64,000 bases of DNA from Kribbella sindirgiensis (GCF_004331435.1 NZ_SJKA01000001.1:186001-250000), one strand, 5' to 3'. Shown: positions 31,778 to 41,255, counted from the stretch's first letter. The notes: generated from the sequence alone by a model not told the origin. Made by a program: numbers and translations.

Positions 31778-34759
31778 TCAGCCGGCCGCGGCCCCGGCTT
31801 CGAACCCGGCGAGCATCCGGCGGCACTCGGCCGCGGCCCCGTCGTTCCCGGCCTGCTGCCACACGCGGGCAGCGCGTTCGAGGGTACGGCGGGCGTTGTC
31901 CAGACTGCCTGTGGACAGATAGAGCTCGCCGAGGTGCTGCGCCGCCTCACCCTCCACGCTGCGATCGCCGAGCCGGTGCCCGATGTCGATCGCGTCCAGC
32001 AGGATCTTGCGCGCCGCGGCCACCTCGCCGCGCTCCATCAACGCCTGCCCGAGCAGCGCCCTGGTGTACGCCGCGCAGTGGTCGTCGCCCATCCCGTCGA
32101 AGATCGCGAGCGCCTTCCGCAACTGCCGGACGGCCTCGTCGTGCCGTCCTTGGTGGACGCGGAGGTCCGCGATCCGCCGTCGTACCTTCGCTTCCCGGTG
32201 GGCGTCGGCCCGCCGTACGGCGATCAGGAACGCCTGGGCGAGGAGACGCCGGGCGGTGACCAGGTCGCCGCGGGCCAGGTAGATGTTTCCTGCCGCGGTC
32301 CGTGCCAGGGCCTCGGCGTTGGCGTTTCCGTCCTCGACGAACGCCTCGATCGCCTTCTCGTACTGCTCCAGGCCCTTGTCGCGTTCACCGCGTTCCCGCA
32401 GCCAGGTGCCGAGCCCGACGGCCGCGACACCTTCACCGAGCCGGTCGCCGACCTCCGCGAACGCCTGCGCGGCCGCGTCGAAGTGCCGGCGCGCCGTCTC
32501 CCAGTCGTCCTGGTAGACGGCGAGCTGGCCGAGGTTCCGGTGCATGATCGCCTCGCCGCGCCGGTCCCCGCAGGCGATCGCGCTGAGCAGTCCCTGCTGG
32601 TGCGAGCCGTTCCAGTCGTCGAACCCGGCCCGCAGGTCGAGGTAGGGCCCCCAGGCCGCCGCGATCCGCCACGCGTGCTCGTGCAGCCCGTTCTGCGCCG
32701 CGGCCCGGATGGCCGGCACGAACGTACTGCGCTCGCTGTCGAACCACGCGATCGCGTCGGTCTCCGTGAACGGCGACGGGTCCGGTGCCGTCAACGGGCC
32801 GATGTGCTCCAGTACGCCGAAGTACTCGAAGGACAGCCCGTTGTTGGCGCGCCGGATCTTGTTCAGGATCGCGTCGACCACGGCCTCGACGTCGCGGACC
32901 GCCTGCGCCTTCTGCTCGTCGTCGCCGACACCGAGCGCGTGCAGCCGCAGGAGGTCGTGGACGCGGTAGCGCGCCGTACCGCGCTGGTCGACCGAGCTGA
33001 TCCGGACCAGGTTGACCTCGATCAGCCGGTCCAGGCTGCGCCGTACGGCGGCCGGCGACGCGACTGCCTCGAGTGCCCGCGCGGAGAAGACACCCACCGC
33101 GAAGTGACCGATCAGCCGGTACAGCCGGGCTTCCTCGGAACTCAGCGCGCCGTAGCTGAGGTCCGCGCTGGACCGTACGGCGAGCTCGCCGATGCTCAGC
33201 TCGTCCAGCCGCGACGTCTCGTCTCGCAACCGCCGCGCCAGCTCACGCGCACTCAGATCGGGCCGCTGCGCGAGGCGGCTGCCGACGATCCGGATCGCGA
33301 GCGGCAGGTTCGCGCAGGCCGCCAGGATCTCCTCGGCCTCGGGCGAGGACGGGTCGATCCGGCCGGCACCGGCGACCGATGCCAGCAGGAGGGCCGCCTC
33401 GCGGTCGTCGAACGTGTCGAGCGGCGTACTGTCCGCACCCGCCAGGTCCATCAACCGGTTGCGACTGGTCACGACCACGGCCGACGCGCCGGTACCGGGC
33501 ATCAGCGGAGTCACCTGACCCGCGGTCGCGACGTCGTCGAGGATGATCAGCACGCGGCGGCTGGCCAGCTCCGACCGCAGCATCGCGGACCGCCGCTCCG
33601 GGTCGGTCGGGATCGCGTAGTCGGGCAGGTTCAGGCTGAGCAGCAGGTCGGTCAGTGCGGCGGCCGGGTCGCGCGGGTGGGTCGCGCCGTGCATGTCCAG
33701 GTAGATCTGCCCGTCCGGGAAGTACTCCCGGACCATGTGCCCGAGCCGCACGGCGAGCGAGGTCTTCCCGGTCCCCGGAGCGCCGGAGATGACAGCGATC
33801 GGGGGCCGAACCGGGTCGCGGCCGCAGACCAGGTCGCGGAGCTGGTCCAGGAGGTCCTGCCGGCCGCTGAAGTCGGCCAGGTCGAGCGGGAGCTGGCTCG
33901 GGGGCCGCAGCGGATCGGTGAGCTCGGGCGCGGCCATCGGTCCGGGCTGGGCGGCCGGCCCCGGGCGGTCCGCCGTACGGTCGGCGGGAATGCCTGGGTT
34001 GGGCCAGTTGGCCGAGCGGCCGTTCTCGGCGCGGGCGCCGGCGGCCTCCAGTTCCGGACCGGGCTTGATGTCCAGTTCGTCAGCGAGCGTCTGCACTGCC
34101 TTCGCGTACGCCGCTCGCGCCTCACCCACTCGCCCCGCGGCAACGAGCGCGTCGACGAGGCGCCGCCAGAGCTGCTCGTCGTACGGGTCCTCGGTGAGGC
34201 GTGCACTGAGCAGTACGGCGGCCCCGCTCGCGTCGCCGTACTCGAGCCGCAGGTCCAGCAGGTTGTCGACCAGCCCGCGGTGCTGCGCCTCCAGGCGGGA
34301 GATCGAGCCCTCCCAGGCCGCGGGCATCGGCAGGTCCTCGAGCGGACGGCCGCGCCAGAGCGAGTACGCCCGGGACAGCACCTGCATCGCCTGGCGTCCG
34401 TCACCGACGTCCCGCAGGTGACCGCCTTCGGCCAGCAGGGACTCGAACCGGCTGGCGTCGAGCTCGTCGACGCCTACCTCGATGCTGTAGCCGGCGGCCG
34501 AGGTGTCGATCGGCGCGGGCAGTCCGGCGTCCTGCAGCACGCCGCGGAGCGCCCGGACGTACGTCCGGATGTTCGCGGTCGCGGACCGCGGCGGGGTGTT
34601 CTCCCAGAGTGCGTCCGCGATCAGGTCGGTCGAGACGAACCGGTTCGGGTGCAGCAGCAGCGTAGCGAGCAGCTGGCGCGGTTTGGCGGCCTTGAGCGGT
34701 TGACCCGGGACGTGAACGAGGCGCAGAGGTCCGAGGATCCCGTACCTCAGACTGTCCAC
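31778..34759 (-). CDS. AfsR/SARP-type regulator: DNA-binding, BTAD, NB-ARC and TPR domains
   Basis: This 993-residue regulator of the AfsR class has an OmpR-type winged helix at 1-95 (NRFVSTDLIADALWENTPPR near 39-58), a bacterial transcriptional activation domain to about 250, and an NB-ARC ATPase from about 270. Walker A is GAPGTGKTS near 328, and RVLIILDDV near 400 is Walker B. The last 300 residues are TPR repeats (for example RRGEAIMHRNLGQLAVYQDD). Such proteins integrate signals in control of antibiotic production and differentiation, often after phosphorylation by Ser/Thr kinases. The start GTG 34759 has GAGAGG 8 nt upstream. No biosynthetic cluster lies nearby. Confidence 0.92.
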   Translation of the reverse strand: MDSLRYGILGPLRLVHVPGQPLKAAKPRQLLATLLLHPNRFVSTDLIADALWENTPPRSATANIRTYVRALRGVLQDAGLPAPIDTSAAGYSIEVGVDELDASRFESLLAEGGHLRDVGDGRQAMQVLSRAYSLWRGRPLEDLPMPAAWEGSISRLEAQHRGLVDNLLDLRLEYGDASGAAVLLSARLTEDPYDEQLWRRLVDALVAAGRVGEARAAYAKAVQTLADELDIKPGPELEAAGARAENGRSANWPNPGIPADRTADRPGPAAQPGPMAAPELTDPLRPPSQLPLDLADFSGRQDLLDQLRDLVCGRDPVRPPIAVISGAPGTGKTSLAVRLGHMVREYFPDGQIYLDMHGATHPRDPAAALTDLLLSLNLPDYAIPTDPERRSAMLRSELASRRVLIILDDVATAGQVTPLMPGTGASAVVVTSRNRLMDLAGADSTPLDTFDDREAALLLASVAGAGRIDPSSPEAEEILAACANLPLAIRIVGSRLAQRPDLSARELARRLRDETSRLDELSIGELAVRSSADLSYGALSSEEARLYRLIGHFAVGVFSARALEAVASPAAVRRSLDRLIEVNLVRISSVDQRGTARYRVHDLLRLHALGVGDDEQKAQAVRDVEAVVDAILNKIRRANNGLSFEYFGVLEHIGPLTAPDPSPFTETDAIAWFDSERSTFVPAIRAAAQNGLHEHAWRIAAAWGPYLDLRAGFDDWNGSHQQGLLSAIACGDRRGEAIMHRNLGQLAVYQDDWETARRHFDAAAQAFAEVGDRLGEGVAAVGLGTWLRERGERDKGLEQYEKAIEAFVEDGNANAEALARTAAGNIYLARGDLVTARRLLAQAFLIAVRRADAHREAKVRRRIADLRVHQGRHDEAVRQLRKALAIFDGMGDDHCAAYTRALLGQALMERGEVAAARKILLDAIDIGHRLGDRSVEGEAAQHLGELYLSTGSLDNARRTLERAARVWQQAGNDGAAAECRRMLAGFEAGAAAG

Positions 34760-34937
34760 TCGCCCGACCTCTCCACTCTTGAACCGACCTATCGTGGCAT
34801 CCGGTTGTACGCCCCGGCCACCCCGATGTACGCCGGATGTATCTCACTCCGGCACTGTTGACACAGGTACCGGGGGGAGGGCAGGCCCGGAGGTGGCGAC
34901 TTGACCGCCGTCACACCGGGCCTGGCACTGGGAGAGA

Positions 34938-34960
34938 GTCCGGGATCGGGGGTCCCGGAC
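34938..34960 (-). terminator. Hairpin downstream of the lemA-like gene
   Basis: GTCCGGGA (34938-34945) and TCCCGGAC (34953-34960) form a perfect 8-bp stem with a 7-nt loop, 16 bp past the stop of the leftward LemA gene. The rest of the 217-bp gap to the regulator start shows no ORF. Confidence 0.6.
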
Positions 34961-34976
34961 TACGGGGAACCGGTGC

Positions 34977-35825
34977 CTACTGGCCACCGGTGAATGGCGG
35001 CTGTCCGTCCTGTGGCGCGGGGGAACCCGCAGGCGGCCCGCCCACCGGTGGCTCTCCCTGGTACCCCTGAGCCGGGTACTGCCCCGGCTGACCCTGACTC
35101 TGCTGGCCTTGGTAGGGCGCCTGCTGGTAGCCGCCCGGGATCTGCTGCGGCGGCGGATAGTTGCCCTGGTCCCCGGGCATCTGCGGGTGGATCTGCCCCG
35201 ACGACGGCGCGCCCGGCTGCATCTGCGGCGGCGCCTGCTCCCCGGCGACCGAGCCGATGGTGCCGAACGACACCTGCGGCACCGCGCGGACCTGCTCGTC
35301 CTTGACCTCGAAGTAGCCGGCCTTCTCGAACTTGAAGCCGCCCGCGATCAGGTTCGACGGGAACGCCTCGATCCGGGTGTTGTAGTCGCCGACGTTCGCG
35401 TTGTAGAACCGGCGGCCGGCCGCGATCCGGTCCTCGGTGTCGGTCAGCTCGCGCTGCAGACCGAGGAAGTTCTGGTTCGACTGCAGCTGCGGGTACTGCT
35501 CGACCGAGATCATCATCTGACGCAGCGCGCCGGACAGCTGACCCTCCGCAGCGGCCCGCTGCTCCGGGTTCGAGCCCTGCACGTTCACCGCCTGGGTGCG
35601 CAGCCGGGCGACCTCCTCGAACACGTGCCGCTCGTGCGCGGCGTACGCGCGCACGGTCTCGACCAGGTTCGGGATCAGGTCGTACCGGCGGTGCAGCTCG
35701 ACGTCGATCTGCCGCCACGACTCCTGGATCAGGTTCCGTTGCTTGACGAACCGGTTGTACGACGTGATCAGCATGATCGCCAGAACGACGATCACCGCGA
35801 CGATCACGATGATGACCCAAACCAT
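34977..35825 (-). CDS. LemA-family protein with long Pro/Gln-rich tail
   Basis: This 282-residue protein has one N-terminal membrane helix (IIVIVAVIVVLAIMLITSY near 4-22) and a LemA helical domain. The hallmark stretches are RRYDLIPNLVETVRAYAAHE near 46-65 and the FNANVGDYNTRIEAFPSNLI-type segment near 142-161. From about 200 it continues as a Pro/Gln/Gly-rich disordered tail, which is unusual for LemA and suggests a protein-protein interaction arm. The function is unknown; roles in membrane or envelope homeostasis are proposed for relatives. GGGAG lies 6 nt upstream. It follows the membrane protein and pyrE on the same strand. Confidence 0.88.
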   Translation of the reverse strand: MVWVIIVIVAVIVVLAIMLITSYNRFVKQRNLIQESWRQIDVELHRRYDLIPNLVETVRAYAAHERHVFEEVARLRTQAVNVQGSNPEQRAAAEGQLSGALRQMMISVEQYPQLQSNQNFLGLQRELTDTEDRIAAGRRFYNANVGDYNTRIEAFPSNLIAGGFKFEKAGYFEVKDEQVRAVPQVSFGTIGSVAGEQAPPQMQPGAPSSGQIHPQMPGDQGNYPPPQQIPGGYQQAPYQGQQSQGQPGQYPAQGYQGEPPVGGPPAGSPAPQDGQPPFTGGQ

Positions 35826-35871
35826 GACGAGCTCCCGAGAGTTGGCAGTGCTGGCAGTGCTGGGAGCGACT

Positions 35872-36603
35872 CTACGGGTAGCCGGGTCCGCCCGGAGGCG
35901 GCTGCTGACCGCGGGGGTCGACGCCGGCGTAGTCGCGCCAGACGTACCCGGGGACGTTCAGAACGACCTGTTCGAGCAACGCGAGGCGGTTCAGCACCTC
36001 GTTCGGGTTGTGCGCGCCGTTGTCCCAGCCGACCAGCGAGTTCCCCTCGATCCGCCAGCCGATCTCACCGCGGGCGAGCAGCATCTCCATCATCCGGGGC
36101 GTCACCACCGCGTGCCCGAAGCGTTCGTCGTCGGCCTTGACCCGGAACGCGCGGTTGAACTGCTCGCTCTCGAACTGGATGTCCCGGAAGCCGAGCGCGT
36201 TCGCCACCGCGCCGCCGAAGATCCCCTCGTGCGTCACCTCGAGGTGCGGCAGCGCACCCGGCAGCTGCAGGACGACGACCCCGAAGTTGTGAGTCGTGGT
36301 CCGTCGCTGACCCTTACCGTTCGTGGTGTGGGTCTGGTAGCTGTAGTCGAAGGCAACCATCTGGTGACCGTTGTACGGCCCGGACAGCACGTTCTTCACG
36401 CGCCGGTTGTCGCCGGTGCGGAACGGCGTACCGGCCCATTGACCGGCGAGCGAGTTGTTGGCCGGCACGTACGACCAGCCGTACTGGGCGGCGAGAGCGG
36501 CGAACATCTCGCGGCGCTTCTTCGCCCGGTAGATGTTGAAGTAGGCCAGACCGCCGCCGATGACCAGCGCCAGCAGGATGAACAGGACTGTGCTGCTCTG
36601 CAT
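35872..36603 (-). CDS. Single-pass membrane protein of unknown function
   Basis: This 243-residue protein has an N-terminal membrane helix (STVLFILLALVIGGGLAYF near 3-21), followed by KKRREMFAALAAQYGWSYVP and a soluble domain. The soluble part resembles DUF3137-type proteins often paired with LemA. The C-terminus is Pro/Gly-rich (GQQPPPGGPGYP), like the tail of the LemA neighbour. Its ATG overlaps the pyrE stop (TGATG), so the two are translationally coupled; LemA follows 46 bp downstream. A LemA-partner role is inferred from context. Confidence 0.75.
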   Translation of the reverse strand: MQSSTVLFILLALVIGGGLAYFNIYRAKKRREMFAALAAQYGWSYVPANNSLAGQWAGTPFRTGDNRRVKNVLSGPYNGHQMVAFDYSYQTHTTNGKGQRRTTTHNFGVVVLQLPGALPHLEVTHEGIFGGAVANALGFRDIQFESEQFNRAFRVKADDERFGHAVVTPRMMEMLLARGEIGWRIEGNSLVGWDNGAHNPNEVLNRLALLEQVVLNVPGYVWRDYAGVDPRGQQPPPGGPGYP

Positions 36604-37148
36604 CAGTTGAACCCCAGGTCCTCGAGACCGAACACGGACCGGTACTCCAGGCCCTCTGCCTCGACCCGCTCCTGCGCTCCGGTCGACCGGTCCACGATCA
36701 CCGCGACCGCGACCACCTCGGCCCCTGCCTCGCGCAGCGCCTCGACCGCGGTCAGCACCGATCCCCCGGTCGTCGAGGTGTCCTCGACCGCGAGCACCCG
36801 GCGGCCCTTCACGTCCGGCCCCTCGATCCGCCGCTGCAGACCGTGCGTCTTCTCGGCCTTCCGTACGACGAACGCGTCCAGCGTCCGCCCCTCCTGCGCC
36901 GCCGCGTGCAGCATCGACATCGCGACCGGGTCCGCGCCGAGCGTGAGCCCGCCGACAGCGTCGTACTCCAGGTCCTTGGTCAGCTCGAGCATCGCCGGGC
37001 CGATCAGCGGCGCGGCCGCCGCGTCGAGCGTGATCCTGCGCAGGTCGACGTAGTAGTCGGCTTCCTTGCCCGAAGCCAGCGTCACCCGGCCGTGCACGAT
37101 CGCCTTGCTCTTGACCTGCTCCAGCAGTCCGTCCCGGTCGTAGCTCAT
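36603..37148 (-). CDS. pyrE: Orotate phosphoribosyltransferase
   Basis: This 181-residue enzyme makes orotidine-5'-phosphate from orotate and PRPP in pyrimidine synthesis. The PRPP loop is VLAVEDTSTTGGSV near 119-132, the catalytic lysine loop is VRKAEKTHG near 94-102, and the N-terminal LASGKEADYYVDLR near 25-38 matches OPRTs. ATG 37148 has AAGG 5 nt upstream; an earlier in-frame start adds an unlikely leader. It is separated from the other pyr genes, as in many actinobacteria, and is coupled to the downstream membrane protein. Confidence 0.95.
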   Translation of the reverse strand: MSYDRDGLLEQVKSKAIVHGRVTLASGKEADYYVDLRRITLDAAAAPLIGPAMLELTKDLEYDAVGGLTLGADPVAMSMLHAAAQEGRTLDAFVVRKAEKTHGLQRRIEGPDVKGRRVLAVEDTSTTGGSVLTAVEALREAGAEVVAVAVIVDRSTGAQERVEAEGLEYRSVFGLEDLGFN

Positions 37149-37181
37149 GAGCCTTGAGCTTAGATCACGAGCGGGGCGCAC

Positions 37182-37796
37182 CTATTTCTTGCTGACCTTG
37201 ACCAGTTGACCGAAGGCGACCGAGCGGTCCGGGGAATGGAACAGGTCTTGGCAGGTGGTCAGGGTGATGATCGAGCGGGTGGGCGTCTGGCTCTTGCCGG
37301 GGACCGGGTCGAGGACCCAGGTGTCGGTCGGTTTGACGGTCAGGTCGCGGGGTGAGCCGTCCAGCTCGTAGGTGTAGACGGCCTCCGCGGTCTCGACGAC
37401 GACCTGGTCGCCGGCGCGCAACTCGAGAAGCTTGCGGAACGGCGAACCGTGCGTGACCCGGTGCCCCGCGATCGCGAAGTTGCCAGGCTGACCCGGCAGC
37501 TGCGTATGCGGGTAGTGCCCGATCCCACGGGCCAGGTCACCGGCGTCGACCCCCTCCACGACCGGCTTCTCCCAGTCAGCGCCGAACTTCGGGATCCGGA
37601 TCAGTACGAACGGCTTGCCCGTGGACGGCTTCACCGCCGCAGGCGCCTTCCACTCGTCCCGGAGCGCACTCTCCGCCTTGTCCATCTGCCGGTTCGACAC
37701 CACACCGGTCCCGAAGTACTGCCAGCCGACCCACCCGAGCAGCCCGGCCCCGACCACGAGGAACACGATCCCGAGCGCCCTGACCACTCCCCGCAT
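37182..37796 (-). CDS. Class E-type sortase
   Basis: This 204-residue membrane-anchored transpeptidase cleaves sorting-signal proteins and links them to the cell wall. An N-terminal helix ([19 protein letters not shown] near 7-25) anchors it. The catalytic triad is visible: His112 in IAGHRVTHG, Cys182 in TLTTC and Arg191 in SPDRSV. The HTHG/TC/R context fits the actinobacterial E/F branch. No LPxTG/LAxTG substrate gene is adjacent; the LxxG-repeat surface protein at 52-55 kb lacks an obvious sorting motif. It is divergent from tdh with an 84-bp gap. Confidence 0.9.
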   Translation of the reverse strand: MRGVVRALGIVFLVVGAGLLGWVGWQYFGTGVVSNRQMDKAESALRDEWKAPAAVKPSTGKPFVLIRIPKFGADWEKPVVEGVDAGDLARGIGHYPHTQLPGQPGNFAIAGHRVTHGSPFRKLLELRAGDQVVVETAEAVYTYELDGSPRDLTVKPTDTWVLDPVPGKSQTPTRSIITLTTCQDLFHSPDRSVAFGQLVKVSKK

Positions 37797-37880
37797 GCGG
37801 ACAAGTATGCAGTTGGGCTGCAAAGGCTGTGTACGACGTGTCGATGGACGGCGGTGGTTGCCGCGGACGACGATGTGGGC

Positions 37881-38930
37881 ATGAAGGCGCTCGTGAAGGC
37901 CGAGGCCCGGCCCGGTCTGTGGTTGCAGGATGTTCCAGAGCCGAAGATCGAGGCGGACGAGGTCCTGATCAAGGTGCTCCGCACGGGACTCTGCGGCACC
38001 GATCTGCACATCCAGAGCTGGGACCACTGGGCGCAGAAGAACGTGCCGGTGCCGATGGTCACCGGGCACGAGTTCTGCGGTGAGGTGGTCGAGGTCGGCG
38101 TCGGCGTCCGGGACGTCGCGGTCGGCGACCTGGTCAGCGGTGAGGGACATCTGGTGTGCGGGCGCTGCCGCAACTGCCGGGCCGGGCGCCGCCATCTGTG
38201 CATCAAGACCCGCGGCCTCGGCGTCCACGTGCCGGGTGCGTTCGCGGAGTACGTCGCACTTCCCGCCATGAACGCTTGGGTCCACAAGGACCGGGTGGAC
38301 CTCGACGTCGCCGCGATCTTCGACCCGTTCGGCAACGCCGTACACACTGCTCTTTCCTTTCCCCTCGTCGGCGAGGACGTGCTGATCACCGGGGCCGGCC
38401 CGATCGGCGTGATGGCCGCGGCGGTCGCGCTGCACGCCGGCGCGCGGAACGTGGTGATCACCGACCTGTCGGAGTACCGCCTGGACCTGGCCCGGAAGAT
38501 CGGTGTGACCCGGGCGGTGAACGTCGCCGACGAGACCATCGCGCAGGCTCAGCAGAGCCTCGGGATGCGGGAGGGGTTCGACGTCGGGATGGAGATGTCC
38601 GGGCAGCCGGCCGCGCTGCGGGAGCTGCTCGCGAACATGACGCACGGCGGGAAGGTCGCGATGCTCGGCCTGCCGTCGGACGAGATCGCGATCGACTGGG
38701 GCACGGTGGTGCTCAACATGCTGACCATCAAGGGCATCTACGGCCGGGAGATGTTCGAGACCTGGTACTCGATGTCGGTGATGCTGGAGCGCGGGCTGGA
38801 CCTGACCCCGGTGATCACCCACCGGTTCGGGTACGGCGACTTCGAGCGGGCCTTCGACGTGGCGCGCCAGGGGCAGTGCGGCAAGGTGATCATGGACTGG
38901 ACGGCTGAGACGCTGGAGGAGAAGCACTGA
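37881..38930 (+). CDS. tdh: L-threonine 3-dehydrogenase
   Basis: This 349-residue zinc-dependent medium-chain dehydrogenase oxidises L-threonine to 2-amino-3-oxobutyrate with NAD+. Catalytic zinc ligands are Cys38 ([10 protein letters not shown]) and His63-Glu64 (TGHEFCG). The structural zinc site is Cys93, 96, 99 and 107. The NAD fold is [19 protein letters not shown] near 169-187. The start is ATG 37881. It overlaps kbl by one base (TGATG), so the pair forms the two-step pathway threonine to glycine plus acetyl-CoA, avoiding build-up of the unstable intermediate. Confidence 0.95.
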   Translation: MKALVKAEARPGLWLQDVPEPKIEADEVLIKVLRTGLCGTDLHIQSWDHWAQKNVPVPMVTGHEFCGEVVEVGVGVRDVAVGDLVSGEGHLVCGRCRNCRAGRRHLCIKTRGLGVHVPGAFAEYVALPAMNAWVHKDRVDLDVAAIFDPFGNAVHTALSFPLVGEDVLITGAGPIGVMAAAVALHAGARNVVITDLSEYRLDLARKIGVTRAVNVADETIAQAQQSLGMREGFDVGMEMSGQPAALRELLANMTHGGKVAMLGLPSDEIAIDWGTVVLNMLTIKGIYGREMFETWYSMSVMLERGLDLTPVITHRFGYGDFERAFDVARQGQCGKVIMDWTAETLEEKH

Positions 38931-40114
38931 TGTTCGGGCGGATGCGGGACGACCTGACGACCACCATCGGCGAGATCCGGGACGCCGGGCTCTACAAGTC
39001 CGAGCGGGTGATCACCTCACCCCAGCAGGCGCTGATCTCAGTCGCCACTGGCAACGACGTACTCAACTTCTGCGCCAACAACTACCTCGGGCTGTCCGAC
39101 CACCCCGAGGTCGTCGCGGCGGCCAAGGAAGCCCTCGACCGGTGGGGCTTCGGGCTGTCCTCGGTGCGCTTCATCTGTGGCACCCAGCAGATCCACAAGG
39201 ACCTGGAAGGGGCCTTGAGCAACTTCCTCGGGACCGAGGACACGATCCTCTACAGCTCCTGCTTCGACGCGAACGGCGGCCTCTTCGAGACGCTGCTCGG
39301 CGCCGAGGACGCGATCATCTCCGACGAGCTGAACCATGCCAGCATCATCGACGGCGTCCGGCTCTCGAAGGCCCGCCGGTACCGCTACAAGAACCGGGAC
39401 ATGGCCGACCTCGAGGCGCAGCTGAAGGACGCCGCCGATGCGCGGTACCGGCTGATCGCCACCGACGGCGTGTTCTCGATGGACGGGTACGTCGCCCCGC
39501 TCGACGAGATCTGCGACCTGGCCGAGCGGTACGACGCACTGGTGATGGTCGACGACTCGCACGCGGTCGGTTTCGTCGGCCCGGACGGCGCCGGCACCCC
39601 GTCGCTGTTCGGCGTGAAGGAGCGCGTCGACATCGTCACCGGCACGCTCGGCAAGGCCCTGGGCGGTGCATCCGGCGGCTACGTCTCCGCCCGCCGCGAG
39701 ATCGTCGAGTTGCTCCGCCAGCGTTCCCGCCCGTACCTGTTCTCGAACTCGCTGGCGCCGTCCGTCACCGCCGCCTCGCTGAAGGCACTGGAGCTGATCG
39801 GCACGTCGAGCGACCTGCGCGACAAGCTCGCCGCCAACACCGCACTCTTCCGCACCAAGATGACCGAGGCCGGTTTCGACGTACTCCCCGGCGATCACCC
39901 CATCGCCCCCGTGATGATCGGCGACGCCGCCGAGGCCGGCCGCCTGGCCGACAAGCTGCTCGACCTCGGCATCTACGTCATCGGCTTCTCCTACCCCGTC
40001 GTCCCGCAGGGCAAGGCGCGCATCCGCGTCCAGCTCTCCGCGGCCCACTCCACCGAGGACGTAGAACGCGCCATCGCGGCCTTCATCCAGGCCCGCGCGG
40101 CCCTGGCGGGGTAG
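38930..40114 (+). CDS. kbl: Glycine C-acetyltransferase (2-amino-3-ketobutyrate CoA ligase)
   Basis: This 394-residue PLP enzyme of the alpha-oxoamine synthase family converts 2-amino-3-oxobutyrate and CoA into glycine and acetyl-CoA. Features are [15 protein letters not shown] near 44-58, [17 protein letters not shown] near 77-93, the VDDSHAVGF motif near 205-213, and the PLP lysine in [15 protein letters not shown] near 237-251. The length is standard. It is coupled to tdh by the TGATG overlap and is the last gene of the operon. Confidence 0.96.
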   Translation: MFGRMRDDLTTTIGEIRDAGLYKSERVITSPQQALISVATGNDVLNFCANNYLGLSDHPEVVAAAKEALDRWGFGLSSVRFICGTQQIHKDLEGALSNFLGTEDTILYSSCFDANGGLFETLLGAEDAIISDELNHASIIDGVRLSKARRYRYKNRDMADLEAQLKDAADARYRLIATDGVFSMDGYVAPLDEICDLAERYDALVMVDDSHAVGFVGPDGAGTPSLFGVKERVDIVTGTLGKALGGASGGYVSARREIVELLRQRSRPYLFSNSLAPSVTAASLKALELIGTSSDLRDKLAANTALFRTKMTEAGFDVLPGDHPIAPVMIGDAAEAGRLADKLLDLGIYVIGFSYPVVPQGKARIRVQLSAAHSTEDVERAIAAFIQARAALAG

Positions 40115-40166
40115 CCCGGGCCGGACGCCGCTAGGGTTGTCCGGTTCGCACTGGGTGAGGAGCTTT

Positions 40167-40751
40167 ATGCGCCAGATGCTGGCCGTTGTCGGAGTACTGG
40201 GTTTGGTGTGTGTTGCCGGGTGTGGGGCGGACGAGGGCCCGGCGGTCACGGCGCCGTCGCCTGCGTCGTCGAGTGCGCCGCCGGTGACTCCTTCGGAGCC
40301 GGCCGGGGCGTACGCGCCGCCGTCGCCGGTGCGGAGTGTTCCGGTCGTGCGAGCGACGCCGCCGTTGACGCTGGCCGCTGCCGGGCAGAAGTACCTGGCG
40401 ATCACCCGGCCGTACAACGTCGCGCTCGAGAGCTTCGAGAAGGCAGCGAACGAGAACATGTCGCTGTCGACGTTGCAGAACAGAGCCAAGGCGGTCGCCG
40501 CGACGAACCTGGCCGAGTACAGCGCCCTGAGATCGACTGTCTGGCCCGCCAGGGTCTCGACCCAGATGCGCGCCTTGGCCAAGGCAGACGCGGCCGCACG
40601 CCCGCACTGGCTCCAAGTCGCCGCCAGTGACAGCAAGTCGGAGATGGCCGGCCACCTCGAACTCGCCATGACGGCAGGCAGCAAGGCTCCCTCCGCCCAG
40701 ATCCGCCAGCTCCTCGGCCTCCCGAAGTACGACGAGAAGGACTACAGCTGA
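40167..40751 (+). CDS. Lipoprotein of unknown function
   Basis: This 194-residue exported lipoprotein has a hydrophobic signal and lipobox VAGC, with Cys19 as the lipidation site (LVCVAGCGADEG). A Ser/Pro/Ala-rich linker (about 25-60) leads to a helical domain rich in Ala and Lys (KYLAITRPYNVALESFEKAA near 75-94). GAGGAG lies 4 nt before ATG 40167. No family is recognised. It sits between the threonine operon and the decayed toxin-antitoxin pair. Confidence 0.82.
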   Translation: MRQMLAVVGVLGLVCVAGCGADEGPAVTAPSPASSSAPPVTPSEPAGAYAPPSPVRSVPVVRATPPLTLAAAGQKYLAITRPYNVALESFEKAANENMSLSTLQNRAKAVAATNLAEYSALRSTVWPARVSTQMRALAKADAAARPHWLQVAASDSKSEMAGHLELAMTAGSKAPSAQIRQLLGLPKYDEKDYS

Positions 40752-40788
40752 CGGTACCGTCACGGTACCGCCGCGATACCGTCAAACC
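40752..40788 (+). promoter_or_regulatory. Leaderless promoter with repeated operator (decayed toxin-antitoxin pair)
   Basis: The 37 bases before the antitoxin ATG contain CGGTACCG twice (near 40752 and 40763) and a related CGATACCG at 40775, so three copies at 11-12 bp spacing. TACCGT (40777-40782) ends 6 nt before the ATG as a -10. The layout resembles the vapBC promoter at 12317-12337. Confidence 0.55.
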
Positions 40789-41065
40789 ATGGCAATGAAC
40801 CTGCGACTCCCTTCCGAAGTGGCGACAGCCCTTCAAGCCGAGGCTGCGCGCACCGGGCGGTCCCAGCAGGAGATCGTGCGGGACGCGCTCGGCAGGCACC
40901 TGCATCTGATCGACCACGAGGCAGTGGAGGCTCTGATCACCGACCGCGCGCGCCGCCGGCGCCGTACAGCCCGCGCGGGTCGGCTATCGCAAGGTCGAGC
41001 CGCAGCTCCGGCTGCCGAAGGGAACCACCAGTCTCGAGCTGCTCGATCGCGACGACCGCTTCTGA
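40789..41065 (+). pseudogene. CopG/RHH-type antitoxin, frameshifted
   Basis: The first 53 codons encode a ribbon-helix-helix antitoxin (MNLRLPSEVATALQAEAA, TGRSQQEIVRDALGRHL). At the CG-rich tract near 40943-40963 the reading frame shifts by one extra base. Past that point the other frame continues as a typical VapB tail (VGYRKVEPQLRLPKGTTSLE, ending LLDRDDRF) with TGA at 41063-41065 overlapping the toxin ATG as TGATG. One base removed from the tract restores a complete antitoxin. It could also be a sequencing error in a GC run. Confidence 0.75.
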
Positions 41066-41223
41066 TGCGTGTCTATTTCGACAGCAGCGCCCTGATCAAG
41101 CGAGTGGTGGCGGAGGAAGAGTCCGACGACCTGATCGACGGCGCGATGTCCGGTATCGACGAACGCCTCGCGGACGTGTGCCGCCGCAACGCACTCGCCG
41201 TCGCCTCACCGGGACGCAGCTGA
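41065..41223 (+). pseudogene. PIN-domain toxin remnant with internal deletion
   Basis: The ORF is only 52 residues, against about 130 for VapC toxins. It begins with a normal PIN strand (MRVYFDSSALIKRVVAEEE, with the first catalytic Asp). After about 25 residues it passes directly to what looks like the C-terminal end (DERLADVCRRNALAVASPGR). The middle, carrying the remaining acidic residues, is missing, so no nuclease activity is expected. It follows the frameshifted antitoxin. Confidence 0.75.
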
Positions 41224-41255
41224 CATTTGTCGGTGCCGGCGGGCAGGATGCCTGC

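Noticed and set aside
31778..34759. Secondary-metabolite gene cluster around the AfsR-like regulator
   Set aside because: No polyketide synthase, NRPS, terpene or RiPP genes occur within the window; neighbours are housekeeping or membrane genes.
37797..38927. N-terminal extension of the sortase gene across tdh
   Set aside because: It is antisense to the whole of tdh, has no homology to sortases, and the sortase signal-anchor begins at ATG 37796.
40789..41223. A single 144-residue antitoxin-toxin fusion protein
   Set aside because: The middle third is an Arg-rich out-of-frame translation, while the other frame there encodes a typical antitoxin tail ending in TGATG at the toxin start. Frameshift decay explains it better than a fusion.
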